From Ricordea florida (lineage: Eukaryota; Cnidaria; Anthozoa; Corallimorpharia; Ricordeidae), in contig OX453275.1 of NCBI GenBank assembly GCA_949710005.1, positions 15,365,195-15,429,194 of the forward strand: a stretch of DNA of 64,000 bases, read 5' to 3'. This document shows, in pieces, positions 1-11,376 of this stretch. Made by a program: the position numbers and the translations under genes. A model generated the notes under the pieces. It saw only the letters and a list, made by a program, of their open reading frames with translations, was not told where the DNA came from and ran no database searches. The first letter of the stretch is position 1, and each line of letters begins with the position of its first letter.

Positions 1-785
1 ATAATGCCAGTTTTGCTCGTGTTTGTAATGATATCCTGTTATGATGTTCCCTGTATTATCTACGAACACATCGGTATGTGCGTGATTCCGTGCAATCCCA
101 AATTTGCTCAAGTGTGCCCAACAATGGGACCATTTGCCTAAGGTTTGCTATCTTTCCAATATCTGCGTAATATCAAAATGTCAATAGATAGATGTTACTC
201 GTAAACTGACGGGCACACTTGAAGCAAGTTGGGATTAACAGGGCGAGAAGACGCTTTCTCCCTTCTTGCGTTATCTGTTACCGTAAAAGAGGACTTACCT
301 CCCTGTTTTTTGGTTTCTTTGTGTGCTACATGTCCCTTTTCTACATGAAAACCAAGTAACGGGAAATAAAACACAGATAAATAAACTATTCTGCCCGACG
401 CTTTCATCATCCAATCTGACCCACTTAATATGCAGTGGTAGTTTTCCTTTCCGCGTTCAAAGCGGTGATTCTCATGCTCCATAGTTTGCAAAAAAATTTT
501 AGCAGAGATGTCTAGACAAGACGAAATTGTTATCACTCGTCCACAAAGACAAAACATAATAAGTGCCTTGTCGGTAGTGGAGTGATGAATGCTGAATGAT
601 TGCAGTAAGCAGTAATTCCACGGTTGACGAGTTATAGACCCAGCTGTTTATTAGAAAGAAATAGCTTCCCCAACGGAATCTTATGTTAACTGTGTGCTCT
701 GAGTTTATTGTACATGTTGCATTATTCCGGCAAGAGAACCGTTACAATTCGTTGCTTACGCCTACGGTTTTTTCTCCCTTTCCAG
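1..785. other. non-coding stretch, no gene recognised
   Basis: No recognisable gene or repeat is visible. A 120-codon open frame on the minus strand (195-557) shows no domain or repeat, and its composition looks like chance open sequence. Intron or intergenic DNA is the simplest reading. Confidence 0.4.
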
Positions 786-901
786 GTCTGAGAAGAAACA
801 TTTTTCCTCGGTACGTTGTTTTGCCTTTCAAAATGTCCAGTGATTTGCACTGTAGCGAATCAGGCTGTTGTGCAAAGCCTATTCTTCTAGGGCAGACTCT
901 G
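786..901 (+). other. candidate internal exon
   Basis: A pyrimidine-rich acceptor (ctccctttccag) precedes position 786, and a good donor (ctctg then gtaag) follows 901. The 116 bases between are open in one frame, giving about 38 codons with a Cys cluster (HCSESGCC). No partner exon was found and the product is not recognised. A minus-strand frame also overlaps here. The call rests on splice-signal quality alone and is weak. Confidence 0.22.
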
Positions 902-2207
902 GTAAGAATGGAGAGTACGCCCAATGGTGTCCCTCGCTCGAGCAGAAACCCTTGGTTAAACTTCAGAATATCTCAAATCATATACGTTTAAGGGCGGCAA
1001 CCGAACAGATCTGATTTTGCGAAAACAGGACCGAACTAGTGCTTTTTTAATGGATATACAGACCTAAAACAAAGTAGAAAAATGTCCTCCCCAAATGTAC
1101 AAATGTTGAAAGGAAAAAGCAGCTGAGGCTACTTACTTGAATGTCTGCGGCCAAATCCTGCGTAAAAGAGAACAGAAGATATGAGAGGAATAAAAACTTC
1201 GAGTTAAAGGTACCACATTGTACTGCAGAATTCTTTTGTTATCATCTAGTATTGGAGGATTAAAGGCATTGGTGTACTGAATAATGTAAAATGTAACTTA
1301 TATCCTAAGCATGAATTTGAGTTCCCTCCCAGCGTGGTGTTACTATCCTTTAGTTACATTTTGTACAGTTCAGTGGGATTCAAACGTTTCGCGTTCCGAT
1401 ATTTCGTTAAACGCGGCCTAACCTCTTTAGGGAGCTTCAAAGAGTGTACATTGGAAGTAAGCCAGTGTTATTGTTATCACCAACCTCTCTGGACCATCAT
1501 GGCTTAACAATTCACCTAAGAGCTAGCTGTTCAGATGCTGATTTATATTGTGCAGTTTTCATAGTATCCGTTTGCTTTATTAAGAGATTACTGATTATTT
1601 AACGATGTATTTGAACTAGGTTTTTTGAGTTTTTCCTTGAACGTCGTTGGTAACACAATTGCCAGTGGCTTTCGATGACTGGAGAAGAAAGCCCTTTTAA
1701 TGTCCTCCTAAACTGCTGAATGAAATCCCAAACTCTTTGTGAAGCCACAAGCAGTCTTAATTGACCTCATGCATTGGTTTCTTTCAAAACTGATATAGAA
1801 AACTATCTCTTATTTGGCAATATTACAAAGCTTTGGAGGTTTGCTGCATTTGACATATGGAACGATGCGAGGACAGCTCCAGAAATGGGAGGTGCATATC
1901 CGAGTTGTACTTTCTATCAAGCAGTAAGCTAAGCATTTCCAGCAATGAACGGGGCCGGAAAAAATAGTTTATCTGGATGTATGCCCTGGTGAAAGCTGAT
2001 GATTCTCTAAACTGATGATGAAGTTCCCATGACATGACACCTCGATTAAACTCCATTTTCGGCAAGATAAACCAGCTTGCCATTTATCATCTCTGCTCTG
2101 CATAAAGGCCAATTTAATGAAAGAAAGCACCATAAGCTTGAAGGGAACTTCTGTCAACAGACATGGGCTATAATAGGTTCCCCTGATGAGTCTTTTTTAA
2201 TCTTTTT
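902..2207. other. non-coding stretch apart from the microexon candidate
   Basis: Short overlapping open frames on the minus strand (1823-2157) show no recognisable domain and disagree on frame. No repeat structure was found. It may be intron of the gene whose Thr-Pro exon follows on the minus strand. Confidence 0.4.
1137..1157 (-). other. candidate 21-nt microexon
   Basis: On the minus strand a strong acceptor (ttctcttttacgcag) is followed by 21 bases and then a perfect gtaagt donor. The 21 bases would encode DLAADIQ in one frame, and the length preserves frame. No flanking exon could be tied to it, so a chance pairing of splice signals is possible. Confidence 0.25.
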
Positions 2208-2668
2208 TCACCGTGATTTATTACCTTTAGAGAGGCGGTTTTTTCTCTGTGTAACAGGGTCGTTTGGTGGTTTTGGAGGTTTTGGTGCCTTGGGTATATC
2301 ATACTGATCTTGTACCATGGAAACTTCAGGTAAGTCACTAGCACGCGGTATATGTGGCAGCTCATATGGCAGTGCAACAGTATAAGGTGATGCTTGATAA
2401 ATGAATCTATCTGGCCCTACGAAAAATGGCATGTAGGGTGTCTTAGGCGTCTCTGGTGTCAAAGGAAACTCTGGCGTCCTGGGAGTCTCTGGTGTTCGAG
2501 GAGATGCTGGAGTCCTCGGTGATTCTGGTGTGACAGGGCTCTTGGGTGTGATCTGTGTTACAGGGGTTTCCTTGGTGACCGGTGTTTTTGGAGTGTCTGG
2601 TGTACCAGGTGATATTGGAGTGTCTGGTATTGGTGCGTGGATGTCGCCAGGGCGGGCCGTGATCATAT
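2208..2668 (-). CDS. Thr-Pro repeat protein exon
   Basis: A minus-strand open frame of about 152 codons follows a plausible acceptor (aaactttccag then atatgatc). The first 75 residues are a low-complexity three-residue repeat of the type TP(K/E/R), as in PRTPASPRTPETPRTP. A non-repetitive tail (PYMPFFVGPDRFIYQASPY) and a second Pro-rich stretch (KAPKPPKPPNDP) follow. The frame closes at 2208, but a donor-like gtaata after CTAAAG near 2225 could end the exon earlier. There is no signal peptide or membrane segment in this piece, so the rest of the gene must lie elsewhere. The product is not recognised. The opposite strand reads as a Gly-X-X repeat, a by-product of the 9-nt periodicity; the minus frame is preferred because it is longer and extends into unique sequence. 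Confidence 0.45.
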
Positions 2669-5399
2669 CTGGAAAGTTTATTTATTCCTCCTTTTGATCG
2701 TGGGTTGTTTTTATATCTCACGCTGCCTTAAAATGTTCTGCAGTCATATATATTTTAGGAATTCGTGATTCTTCCTTTACTAAAAAACTGTTTGCTACGG
2801 TCTTTTCGTTATATAAAGCTAATCGGTACGTGTCATTTCCCCTTTGTATGTTGACAAAACTTGCTTGTGGTTTCTCCTTTCACTTGGTATTAACGCACTC
2901 TTTGATCGTTTTCAGTGAACCAAACAATCGTGTGAATAGTGTCAACCGTGGTGTCATAGGAACCTTGTGTCATGTATAGTCAAACCTCTTATTGGTCGAA
3001 ATGCTTCCCACGCATCATTTCGGGTTTTAACAAAACTCTAGATTCGATCTGTTATAAAGAGTTTTAACAGCTACTGCTTTTTTCCCGGCATTTTTCTCTG
3101 ATGTCGAAGTGACAGTATCAAAGCTTGCGATCATGGCGGTGGTTCAGAAATTTCACATAAACGGCCAAATGATCAAAGGAAAATACCTTTTTGCGCTCAT
3201 CACCGTCATGGAGCTTAAAATGTTAGTCGAGTCTTGTTAAGGAGCCATTTGAGAATGAATAACACGCTTCTTCTAGGTTAAGTGAGACAGCATGTATTGG
3301 CTCGCCCTGTGACACCTTTTTAACTTATTAAGTTGGATGATCAGTTTGGTGACACTACATAATTAGTGGATAAAAATACCTAAAAATGGTCAGTGATAAA
3401 CATGTTTTCAGTTGAGGCGTGTTATTCTTGGTTATTCTAATGTAAAGTGTTATATTTGATAGCCAAGGAGAACTAGAAAGTGAAAACCAAATACCATGTA
3501 AAACATGAATTCTCACCTCTTGACGCGAAAGTTAATAGCAGCACTGCACAAATGCAAGACCAAAATTTCATGTTGTTTCTGTTGAAATAAATTAATGTGT
3601 TTGGCTTATCAAACAAAATAATAACAAATGCCGTTGGCCTAAACTAGATATATCAACAATTTTAGACGAAAGGGACTCGTTAACTCTCATATCAGTTTTG
3701 CCAATTTCGTTAATTTCTGACAGTTAACCGAGATTTTAATTCTTATGGCTGTTTACCATGGTAAAGTGCGAGTTGTAGCGACAAAAACCAACGATGAGAT
3801 AGACAAAACAAGATTTTGCTGTCGTACACTTTGTGTTAGAAATAAATGGTACGATAGTTAGTTATCAGTGATCGAAAATAAATCCAGGAAATGACACTAT
3901 CGAATTCTCACCTTGCCCGTGGCTGCACAGATTCAGTTAAAAGTCTTTGAAGCTCCTTCTAACAAAGAAAAGTGGCCCATAAAGTCAGGGCATTAGTTAT
4001 TCACTACGTGTGTTCATGTATTATTATAGAATAGGTTAACAATGTGTCAAACAATTATTACTTAATATGACACATTACAAGAACTGCAAGCTCTTACGAC
4101 AAAAACGGTACAAGTAATGGTATCGAGGAATCGCAAACCGTCTTCTATTCCAGTTCTCTCGTAGGTGGCAAAATTCAGCTTATTTAAGAAATTAATTTCA
4201 GGGCAAAATGTTGAGAGCAACTTTGATTTGGTCTGCTCTTGGTATCAATAATTCATTTGCATGCTGGTGGTGCTATTATTAGTCGTTTGCAAATTGCAGG
4301 TAGGATTTTTTAGTTCAGTGAAGCGCGAGGTCAAAATTCAGCGAATCAGAGGCGTCGAACTCTTTGAATATTGGGCTACCGGTTTTCTATTGTCTCTCTC
4401 TATCTGTTATTCCCAAACAACGTTTCTTTCCTCATTTAATGTAATTTAACCCCTATGTTAGCAGTGCTATCTCTGTTTTGGAAGCAAATTAGGATGTTAT
4501 TAAAAAAGGAAATTGTTTATCTTATTTATTTGGAAACGACAAGAGATTGTGGCAGTTAATTCTCCTCGTGGTTGGTCCCGTTATAACAGTGCCATCATTA
4601 TTCCTGCTAGAAAATCTTGGGACAGCGTCGTACTGGAGATTCTAAAATAGTAGTGTGCTACCAGAGATGCTGATCAAAGTTAGGTATACTTCTAAATTAT
4701 TGGATAATTGCTACACTACTCATTGTCACATATTCAAGTTAAAATTTTGCGCCAATGTCATTAAGGCGTTTGAAGGTTTAAACAGTTCAACTCTTGCCTT
4801 GAATAAAGGCGAGAAACATTAGTAACAGAAACGAAATAGCAAGCAAAGGTAAGTCTAAGCCGGCTGATAACGAAAGAAAAAGAAAATTGTTTTTTCAACA
4901 TAGCAATGAACAAATGATTTATGTGGAGCAGGCGTGGCTAAAGGGGATTATATCCAGTTGTCGAACCAGGTTTGAATAATGAAACACTTACTCTAAAATA
5001 ATCACAGTCATCCAATAGATCATATGCACGCTCTGTTTGGAAGAAAACGTTCGTTGCAGTTGTTGAGGAGCTGTTGCCCTTATACATCACTCTTAACAGT
5101 TACCCGCCAACGCAAAAATCTGTTTATTAATCCCTGAGGCGCCAACTGCAAATAAAATTGATTGTACTTGAAAGGCATTTTGAAACCAATGTTTTGTGAC
5201 CGTGCAACTAATAAGATATCAGAGTTATTTCATGTTACTCATCGGTCCAAGACAAGTAGTTACTGTGTAAAATAGACAAGCGCAATAGATGACAAATTGC
5301 CAAAGAAGGATTGGCCGTTTTTATACTTGAGACATATAATACGTCTTGGCGACTCTGCATATGGCAATTTAAATTAATGCGTCTTTTAATCCGTCATTT
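2669..5399. other. 2.7 kb with no gene recognised
   Basis: AT-rich sequence with only short frames (for example 4261-4449 plus) and no domain, splice-bounded exon or clear terminal repeat. It could be intron or intergenic DNA. Confidence 0.45.
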
Positions 5400-5877
5400 A
5401 ATTCGTCCCGTAGAAAGACGGGCGTGAGACGCATTATACGTCTGGATGAACTAAATCGTTTAGTACGATACCGGAAGCCGGCAGAAACACACAGATATCT
5501 GAGTGGAGTGGTAGCTAGCACAGTAAAGAAAAGTAGAAATTGGACAGAAACGGACCTGAAGTATTTATGCATTATTATAGAAGGCAAAGAAACAGACTCC
5601 GCGCACGAACTTGACTCATTAGCCTTGAAAAAATCTGCTGACAGAAGGATCTTCGAGGATAAGTGAAATTAAAGCTAGAAGAACACTTTCAATCCAAAGA
5701 TTTCAAGAGAGAAAACGAGCAAGAGAAAGTGAAACTTAAGTCTTAACATAAGGATGGAGAGTTGGATCTTTCTCTCGATAAACGGAGAGCAAAGTTACAT
5801 AATGACAACAGTGCCAGTTTTAATTTTCAGCTCGCGGCTCGGGACCTCGAGGATCTTTCCCGTTTAGATCGTCTAAA
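5400..5877 (+). pseudogene. decayed charged coding remnant, unrecognised
   Basis: One frame (5424-5666) encodes a basic and acidic protein of about 80 residues. After a frame change another frame from about 5666 continues with similar charged sequence, interrupted by one stop, to near 5877. The two pieces look like one broken gene. Short inverted sequences flank it (aaagacgggc near 5414, gcccgtcttt near 5883), which would fit a small transposed unit. No domain is recognised and coding status is uncertain. Confidence 0.22.
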
Positions 5878-5920
5878 ATAAAGCCCGTCTTTACACTATA
5901 CGCATTAACCTAAAGAAGTA

Positions 5921-6480
5921 TTATACGTCGATTATACGTCTGTAGTATGAAAACGGCAATTTTATTACCCTCTCCTGTTGGACATGACTGAAACCACAGG
6001 GATGCCGGAGCGTATTTTTAAAAATGTGGAGGGGCTTGAAAACGAGCGCCCGAAGGCACCATTTTGGATCTGGGGGTATCCTGCCCCAGAAAATTTTGAA
6101 ATCTTGAGGCTCGGAAATGGTATTTTCAACATTCTCCATGTGATATTTCTTAAAAAAAGACAACATGGATAAGTGTAAAGTGACAAAAAATGTCATCGTC
6201 GTAAAAAAGGGGGGTGCTAAAGACCGCCCACCACCCCCCCCCCCTCCTAGCCCCGCTAGGCTCCGCCGTCCTTGAACCAGCGGCAGCAACTTTGCAGACA
6301 TGTTCGTAAACAACCTGAAATGTTTCTCCAAGTACTTTTCAACGGTCCTTTTTCTCCCAGGGGCCAAACTGGTACATCATGGAATGTAAAAACCATTATT
6401 TGCCAAGAGATGAACTTTTCCGTCCCATATAGAATGTAAAAATAGACGTAATAACATTTCAAGTTACAGTAACAAAAGAC
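5921..6480. repeat. possible degenerate transposon end with a C-rich run
   Basis: The sequence contains a run of C at about 6232-6245 and low-complexity flanks of the kind seen near hAT ends elsewhere in this window. No paired terminus was found. A minus-strand open frame crosses the run and gives poly-Gly; it is not treated as a gene. Confidence 0.2.
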
Positions 6481-6626
6481 CTGTAATTACATTACATTAC
6501 ATTTATTATCCTTATTATTAAGACAGTTAATGGAGCAGTTTGCGCACAATCTGATGGGTCATTACCTGCCAAGTTTAATTATTATAGCAAGCGCAATGAT
6601 CTGCGCAAATAAACACATGCATATTT

Positions 6627-6706
6627 GCAATCATCTATTTTTACAAGTATTTTGTGTTTGCAAGGCATCTCCTTATGCAGTCTATAATTTACCAGTAGGA
6701 ATCAAG
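6627..6706 (+). repeat. 80-bp exact repeat, copy 1
   Basis: These 80 bases recur without a mismatch at 11003-11082, where they interrupt a LINE ORF1. Flanks differ between copies. There is no internal palindrome or promoter box I can see, so the mobile family is unknown. Confidence 0.85.
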
Positions 6707-7036
6707 AAGTTATCTTATCGACACTAGAAGAAACAATAGTAATGCAAATCAGGTTCCTAGGTTAGAGGTTCTTTCTCCAGATTCCTTGAGGAGTATAATG
6801 CAACTACAACTTGGCTAAAAGATAACGACTTTTTGCCTATGGCACGCCCTACTGACGCTTTCTCTGATGTTACACAGATGTTTGAGTAAACAGTTATGTT
6901 GTTAATTATTCTGCTTAAGACATCCATTGGCTTAAGAATCTGCTTTGCACATAAACACCATGCGTATCGTGATGTAATACAAATGACAATATCTTTTACT
7001 ATGAACTATATGCATGAACATTTAGGTGTTCAAATG

Positions 7037-7174
7037 GTTTCGAGGGCAGTTTGGAATAACTAAGAACCGTTACTAGTAAATTTTTCAAAGACTGAAGAAA
7101 TTGCACCAGCCTTTAGAGCGAGTGCAATTTGTTGTCTTTGAAAAATTTACGAGTGCTTAGTTGCACTCGAAATC
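7037..7174. repeat. imperfect hairpin, MITE-like
   Basis: The two halves are complementary. The perfect core is 17 bp (gtaaatttttcaaagac at 7076-7092 with its complement at 7134-7150), and outer pieces (tttcgag/ctcgaaa, aactaag/cttagtt) extend the stem. An inner pair (aaattgcac/gtgcaattt) continues towards the loop. The shape fits a small foldback or MITE. No target duplication is obvious. Confidence 0.6.
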
Positions 7175-7463
7175 ATTTTATTTTCTCGTTAATGATATAC
7201 GTGCAAAAATTTAATTTCAAATTTCTTTACCAAATTTTAACTTCCTGCACTGTTTAGAAATAATTAACGTTCTCTAAGCTAATGAGCGCGTTGAAATTTT
7301 TGCATGTATTTTATTAATCACAACACAGTGTAACTGAGCATCGTTAATTTTACTGCTGCTAGTTTAATGTATCCAAGTTTCAATTCGTAAGCACTTGATT
7401 CTATTAAAGTTTAGGTAAGTGGCACAAAAAAAAAATTCTCATTGTTTAAGACAACTGAGACCT

Positions 7464-7493
7464 GTGTATGCGTGTGTGTGCGTGTGTGTGTGC

Positions 7494-7528
<35 letters not shown>
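7464..7528. repeat. (GT)n microsatellite
   Basis: About 65 bases of GT dinucleotide repeat with a few gc substitutions near the start. Confidence 0.95.
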
Positions 7529-7529
<1 letters not shown>

Positions 7530-7806
7530 TTGTGAAACGGTGTTGCCTCATCAGAAATATCTCTCCATCTCGATAAACTTGATTAACGATGGACTCATTT
7601 ATCCATAAATTGGATCCTGTATTGCAAACGTTCTTGTCGATAGCAAGGTATTACGTCTATGAATTTTCTTTGTGGTGAAAACCACTCTTCCACTTATAAC
7701 TACGAGTGCAACCAATTTCCCTTCTTCAGCAATTTTTGACTATCTGTATATCACTTTGTAGCACCTATTCATGATGCGAAGACGAACAAATGTTGAACGA
7801 CAATTG

Positions 7807-9060
7807 TTAATTATCCACCAGACTCAAATGGGGTTCCGCGTTAAACTCATCAAGAATTGATTCCTCGGATGAGAAGAGCGAAAGAAGATTATTGGTGCAA
7901 CATTGCCTCGATTTCGTATCTGGTAAACGCTTGAGGTCGTTACGGCTGCTTCCCTCGATCAGGTTAGTAGAACTGGGGTATAACATCCGTCGTTTGGCTC
8001 GAGATGAGACAAATTCATTCATCTCCCTGTCTACGGAAACTTGCCGTTCACCCCAACTCATATAGTGAGCTTTATATGCATTTACGTGCTGTGCGGCTGG
8101 CTTAAGTCTGTTGTGCTGATTACCCACTCTTTCCCCACCGGTGTAAGCGTAGTCAGTATGTGATCCTATATAAGGATTACATTTCTGCGTTGCTTGTAAG
8201 AAGGGATCGAGCATTTTCGGCAGCTTACGATGTTGAAGAACAGACGACTCATCTTGCAGTAATCGGGGACTGGATAGCACATGTCTCAAAGAAGAATTTA
8301 GCGGCAGGGTCTGCGATCTATCAGCTGACGGCAAATTGGCAGGAGATGAGTCACATGAGGAATGAGAACTTCGATGATTACTCCGTTGACGCAGAAATTC
8401 AAAACTAGAAAAAGGAGATCGTAATGGGGCATCCATGGCACGTGCATCCGTAACCTGTACTGATGAGCATCTTGAAAGAGGAGTGTGTTGAGTGGGAGGA
8501 ATGCTGCACTCTGAACCCTCTTGACAACAGCAGCTGTTGGACTTCATAGTTCCCAGAGGTAACCCTGAGGGAGGATTCCTCTGTGTTGCTTGAAAGCCTT
8601 CTGCGGAATCTCTAAGTAGTTGGGATAGGCTGCTAGACCTAGACAGTAGTGATTGCTCCTCTGCATTAGTTTTCATAGAAAATGATGAAAGAAGCAAAGC
8701 ATTACTCTGTCCTTGGTCAAAACGCTTGTTAAATATGTTAATGCTATCTCTTGGTGTTATCACTCGTTTGTTTTTCGGTTGACAGGAGGTGGCGTCATCA
8801 GTATTATATTGCTTCCTTATTTGCTCTATATCAAGCCAATAACCTGCATTATCTTGTTCTTTACTGTTTTCATAGTCTGGTTTTGATGAACCAGGCTGTG
8901 AGACCAGATGTTGCTTTTCCATAATTGTAACAGGATCATATGACCAACTATCTCCCTTTGGTGAAACGAGGAAAAGTCGGTTTCTCTTAGGCTCGCCAAG
9001 TAAATCAAATCTCCGACGTTTAGCGCCACCTCTTGTTCCCAGATCCACCGGCCTAAAGAC
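7807..9060 (-). CDS. 3'-terminal coding exon of a long disordered Ser-rich protein
   Basis: A minus-strand open frame of about 417 codons ends at a stop at 7807. At the upstream end a pyrimidine-rich tract ends in gtgacag at 9061, a good acceptor, and the frame is open from 9060. The first in-frame codons after it include GTG but no ATG, so this is a terminal exon and the true start lies upstream. The protein begins with a basic patch (GGAKRRRFDLLGEPKRNR), followed by PKGDSWSYDPV. Ser-rich disordered sequence follows (LLSRSSSLSQLLRD, SNHRSSHSSCDSSP), and then an acidic C-terminus (SSEESILDEFNAEPHLSLVDN shortened). There is no membrane segment or catalytic motif. The length and lack of stops make it very probably a host gene, but I do not recognise the family. 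A cytoplasmic or nuclear regulatory protein is only a guess. Confidence 0.6.
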   Translation of the reverse strand, partial: VFRPVDLGTRGGAKRRRFDLLGEPKRNRLFLVSPKGDSWSYDPVTIMEKQHLVSQPGSSKPDYENSKEQDNAGYWLDIEQIRKQYNTDDATSCQPKNKRVITPRDSINIFNKRFDQGQSNALLLSSFSMKTNAEEQSLLSRSSSLSQLLRDSAEGFQATQRNPPSGLPLGTMKSNSCCCQEGSECSIPPTQHTPLSRCSSVQVTDARAMDAPLRSPFSSFEFLRQRSNHRSSHSSCDSSPANLPSADRSQTLPLNSSLRHVLSSPRLLQDESSVLQHRKLPKMLDPFLQATQKCNPYIGSHTDYAYTGGERVGNQHNRLKPAAQHVNAYKAHYMSWGERQVSVDREMNEFVSSRAKRRMLYPSSTNLIEGSSRNDLKRLPDTKSRQCCTNNLLSLFSSEESILDEFNAEPHLSLVDN

Positions 9061-9932
9061 CTGTCACCAAAGAAATGTGGGAAATAAGACAGAATTGCAA
9101 TCTTTCTAAATAGCACAGAATACGCAGGTTAACTGATGCCAATTTCTTACCAAAGCGTCTTAATTCGTCAAGGTTTACCATTAGAGCAAATATTTAGTTT
9201 TTCAGGTGAATTTGATTCTGCTTTTGAACAAAGGAGGTTAACTTTGCTTAAAATTCTTTGGCTACATAATTCTGTCGTTCCTTTAACTTTATCTTCGCAG
9301 TCAAGCATTCAATACCTCCCATGATATTACTCTACTGCTATTTCAACTGCGTTTATCCATCAAAATCCTATAGGCTGCTTGGTTCTTCAGAGCAATAATA
9401 CGCTAACACGGAATATGTGGCCAATAAATCGAAACGATAACGATATTGATCATAAGCACCCTGCAGGTATTATGAAGCGCTTACCACACGCATGTTAACT
9501 TGAGTTCCTTGTGTGACCATCGAGGTATTTCCCTGTTAGAAAGAGTCATGGGTAAACTAGGAACTACGTAAAACAATTATTAATTTCTATCTTACTTCGG
9601 AAAATTATGAAATCGGACGTTCTTGTGCTGCTGTATTATTAGCATTTAAAGTAAAGAATTTTCTAATACTTATACGTAGTTTATACGTAAACTACGTATA
9701 CGTACTACGTATTAGGTATACGTAGTTTATATCTCCAATTCGCGCATATGGCAATATTAGATTTCAACAATCTGCGGTAGCGTTTACCCCTCATTCAGTG
9801 AACTTTACAACCTTCTTGCTGGAAACTAACTGTAATAGTGTACTTCCACCGACAGAAAATAAAGGAAAAGAGTCAAGCTGACAAATAAGATCAACTACAA
9901 ACGCTGGCTAAACTTAATTCAATTAGCCCACG
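9061..9932. other. probable intron; palindromic TACGTA-rich patch
   Basis: It follows the acceptor of the disordered-protein exon, so much of it is probably intron. Around 9668-9725 is a cluster of TACGTAGTTTA and its complement TAAACTACGTA in opposite orientations with 11-bp arms. No other feature is seen. Confidence 0.4.
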
Positions 9933-9954
9933 CTATCTATCTATCTATCTATCC

Positions 9955-10006
<52 letters not shown>
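9933..10006. repeat. (TATC)n microsatellite
   Basis: About 74 bases of TATC repeat with one substitution. It abuts the 5' side of LINE-B, and the same unit forms LINE-B's 3' tail at 19877-19892 and 21939-21967. It may be the target array, or the tail of an adjacent copy. Confidence 0.9.
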
Positions 10007-10417
10007 GTAAACCCACGGCCAGAATTGCTATCTTCTCTATCATTCAAAGAGCTGATGACCGATCTTTGAAGAAACCTGCCAAAGAATCCAACCGGGAAAT
10101 TAAATCCTACTGCAACAGTGGTTCTGATTTTATTTCAAACGACAACATCATTGATGTTGTTGGTGGACTTCACTCTCAATAGCGGGGGACTTCGCCTGAA
10201 CCAAAACGGCTGTTTACGACTCAACGGCGAAGATATTTTCAGTCTGATTGAAGTCTTCCTGATGCCGATAGTTCGCCAGGCAGTATTAATAGTTCAAACA
10301 TTAGGCCTTTTGATGTATGTTTCTCATATGAGGGGTTTCAAGACGGGCTCGTTAAATGTTAAGAGTCTCTGTAACTATATTGACGAGCTTGGGGCCCTGA
10401 AGATTAGGAGCACTTAG
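10007..10417 (+). pseudogene. LINE-B, 5' segment (start of endonuclease)
   Basis: The last third encodes GSLNVKSLCNYIDEL, a match to the opening of the apurinic-like endonuclease in Jockey/CR1-type LINE ORF2. The frame then stops and LINE-A begins. The missing continuation (DILHINEAKLDG) appears directly after LINE-A's tail at 17150, so this piece and 17150-19892 are read as one element split by an insertion. Frameshifts occur within the segment. Confidence 0.55.
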
Positions 10418-11002
10418 ATAGTTGAAGAGTCTACTTTGCGGTGCGGAAACCATGTGCGGACGCAGCTAGTTAAGCGCTCTGCAAACTTCAAAATTTATCG
10501 TTAGTTTCTGAAGTCCGAGTCCTTATTTATCTGCTTTTCAACATGGGAGTCCGCAATGTTACGTCTTTAAGAAAAGCCAACGATAACCTCAAGAGGCAGT
10601 TGCAAGATTTAGCGACAGATTTCCAAACTTTCAAGAACAAGATGGCGGAAAGAATGACGCCGCGATCGCATCTTTGCCGACTGAAAATGATTTTCAATAC
10701 CTCAGCGATGGTTATGATGCTCTGGTGCAGTCCAAAACGAATATGGTAGAAGATTTACAAAACCTATCGCGGTGATTGGATATATTGACGGAGAGTGTCA
10801 CTAGGATCGACAAAGCCATTGACGAAATGCTATTCTACAGTTAGCAATATAATATAAAAATAGTCGGTGTTCCTCACATTAGTGAAAATGAATCTTCCGA
10901 AGAGACTGTGGAACTATGTGTCAAGTTATTCTCGGCCTTGGGGGTCGAAACACCAATCTCTGATATAGATATAGCACACAGAGTCCCTCAACGAAACAAC
11001 AC

Positions 11003-11082
11003 GCAATCATCTATTTTTACAAGTATTTTGTGTTTGCAAGGCATCTCCTTATGCAGTCTATAATTTACCAGTAGGAATCAAG
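11003..11082 (+). repeat. 80-bp exact repeat, copy 2, inserted in LINE-A ORF1
   Basis: Identical over 80 bases to 6627-6706. It separates two parts of the ORF1 coding sequence. The pentamer gcaat lies at both edges (11003-11007 and 11082-11086), which would fit a 5-bp target duplication, although copy 1 also begins with gcaat. Confidence 0.8.
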
Positions 11083-11376
11083 CAATGGCCGCCGAAGACC
11101 TAATCCAATCATCTGCAAATTCACGAGGAGGATGACTCGTGAAAAAGTCTAAAAAGTCTAACTACTCTAACAGTAGATGATTTGGACCTGCCCACTATGG
11201 CAACCGTTGACCGTATCGCGATCTACAGCCACTTAACACCTAAGCTACAGGAGTTGCTGCAGTGGCGGATCCAGGGGGAGGGTCCGGGGGGTCCGGACCC
11301 CCCCCCCCCCTATCAGACCTGACGCTTGCTTAAGACTAAAATTCTTGCATCGACTGGACCGTATATCACTTTTTAA

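Noticed and set aside
2434..2690. Collagen-like Gly-X-X frame on the plus strand
   Set aside because: It is the complement of a 9-nt repeat that encodes Thr-Pro on the other strand, has no start and a single interruption, and is shorter than the minus frame.
5921..6367. 148-codon minus-strand frame with a poly-Gly stretch
   Set aside because: It runs through a C-rich homopolymer and repeat-like flanks, with no domain and no splice support; read as chance open sequence in a degenerate repeat.
9933..10006. TATC array as a CRISPR-like or regulatory repeat
   Set aside because: A simple tetranucleotide microsatellite without spacers.
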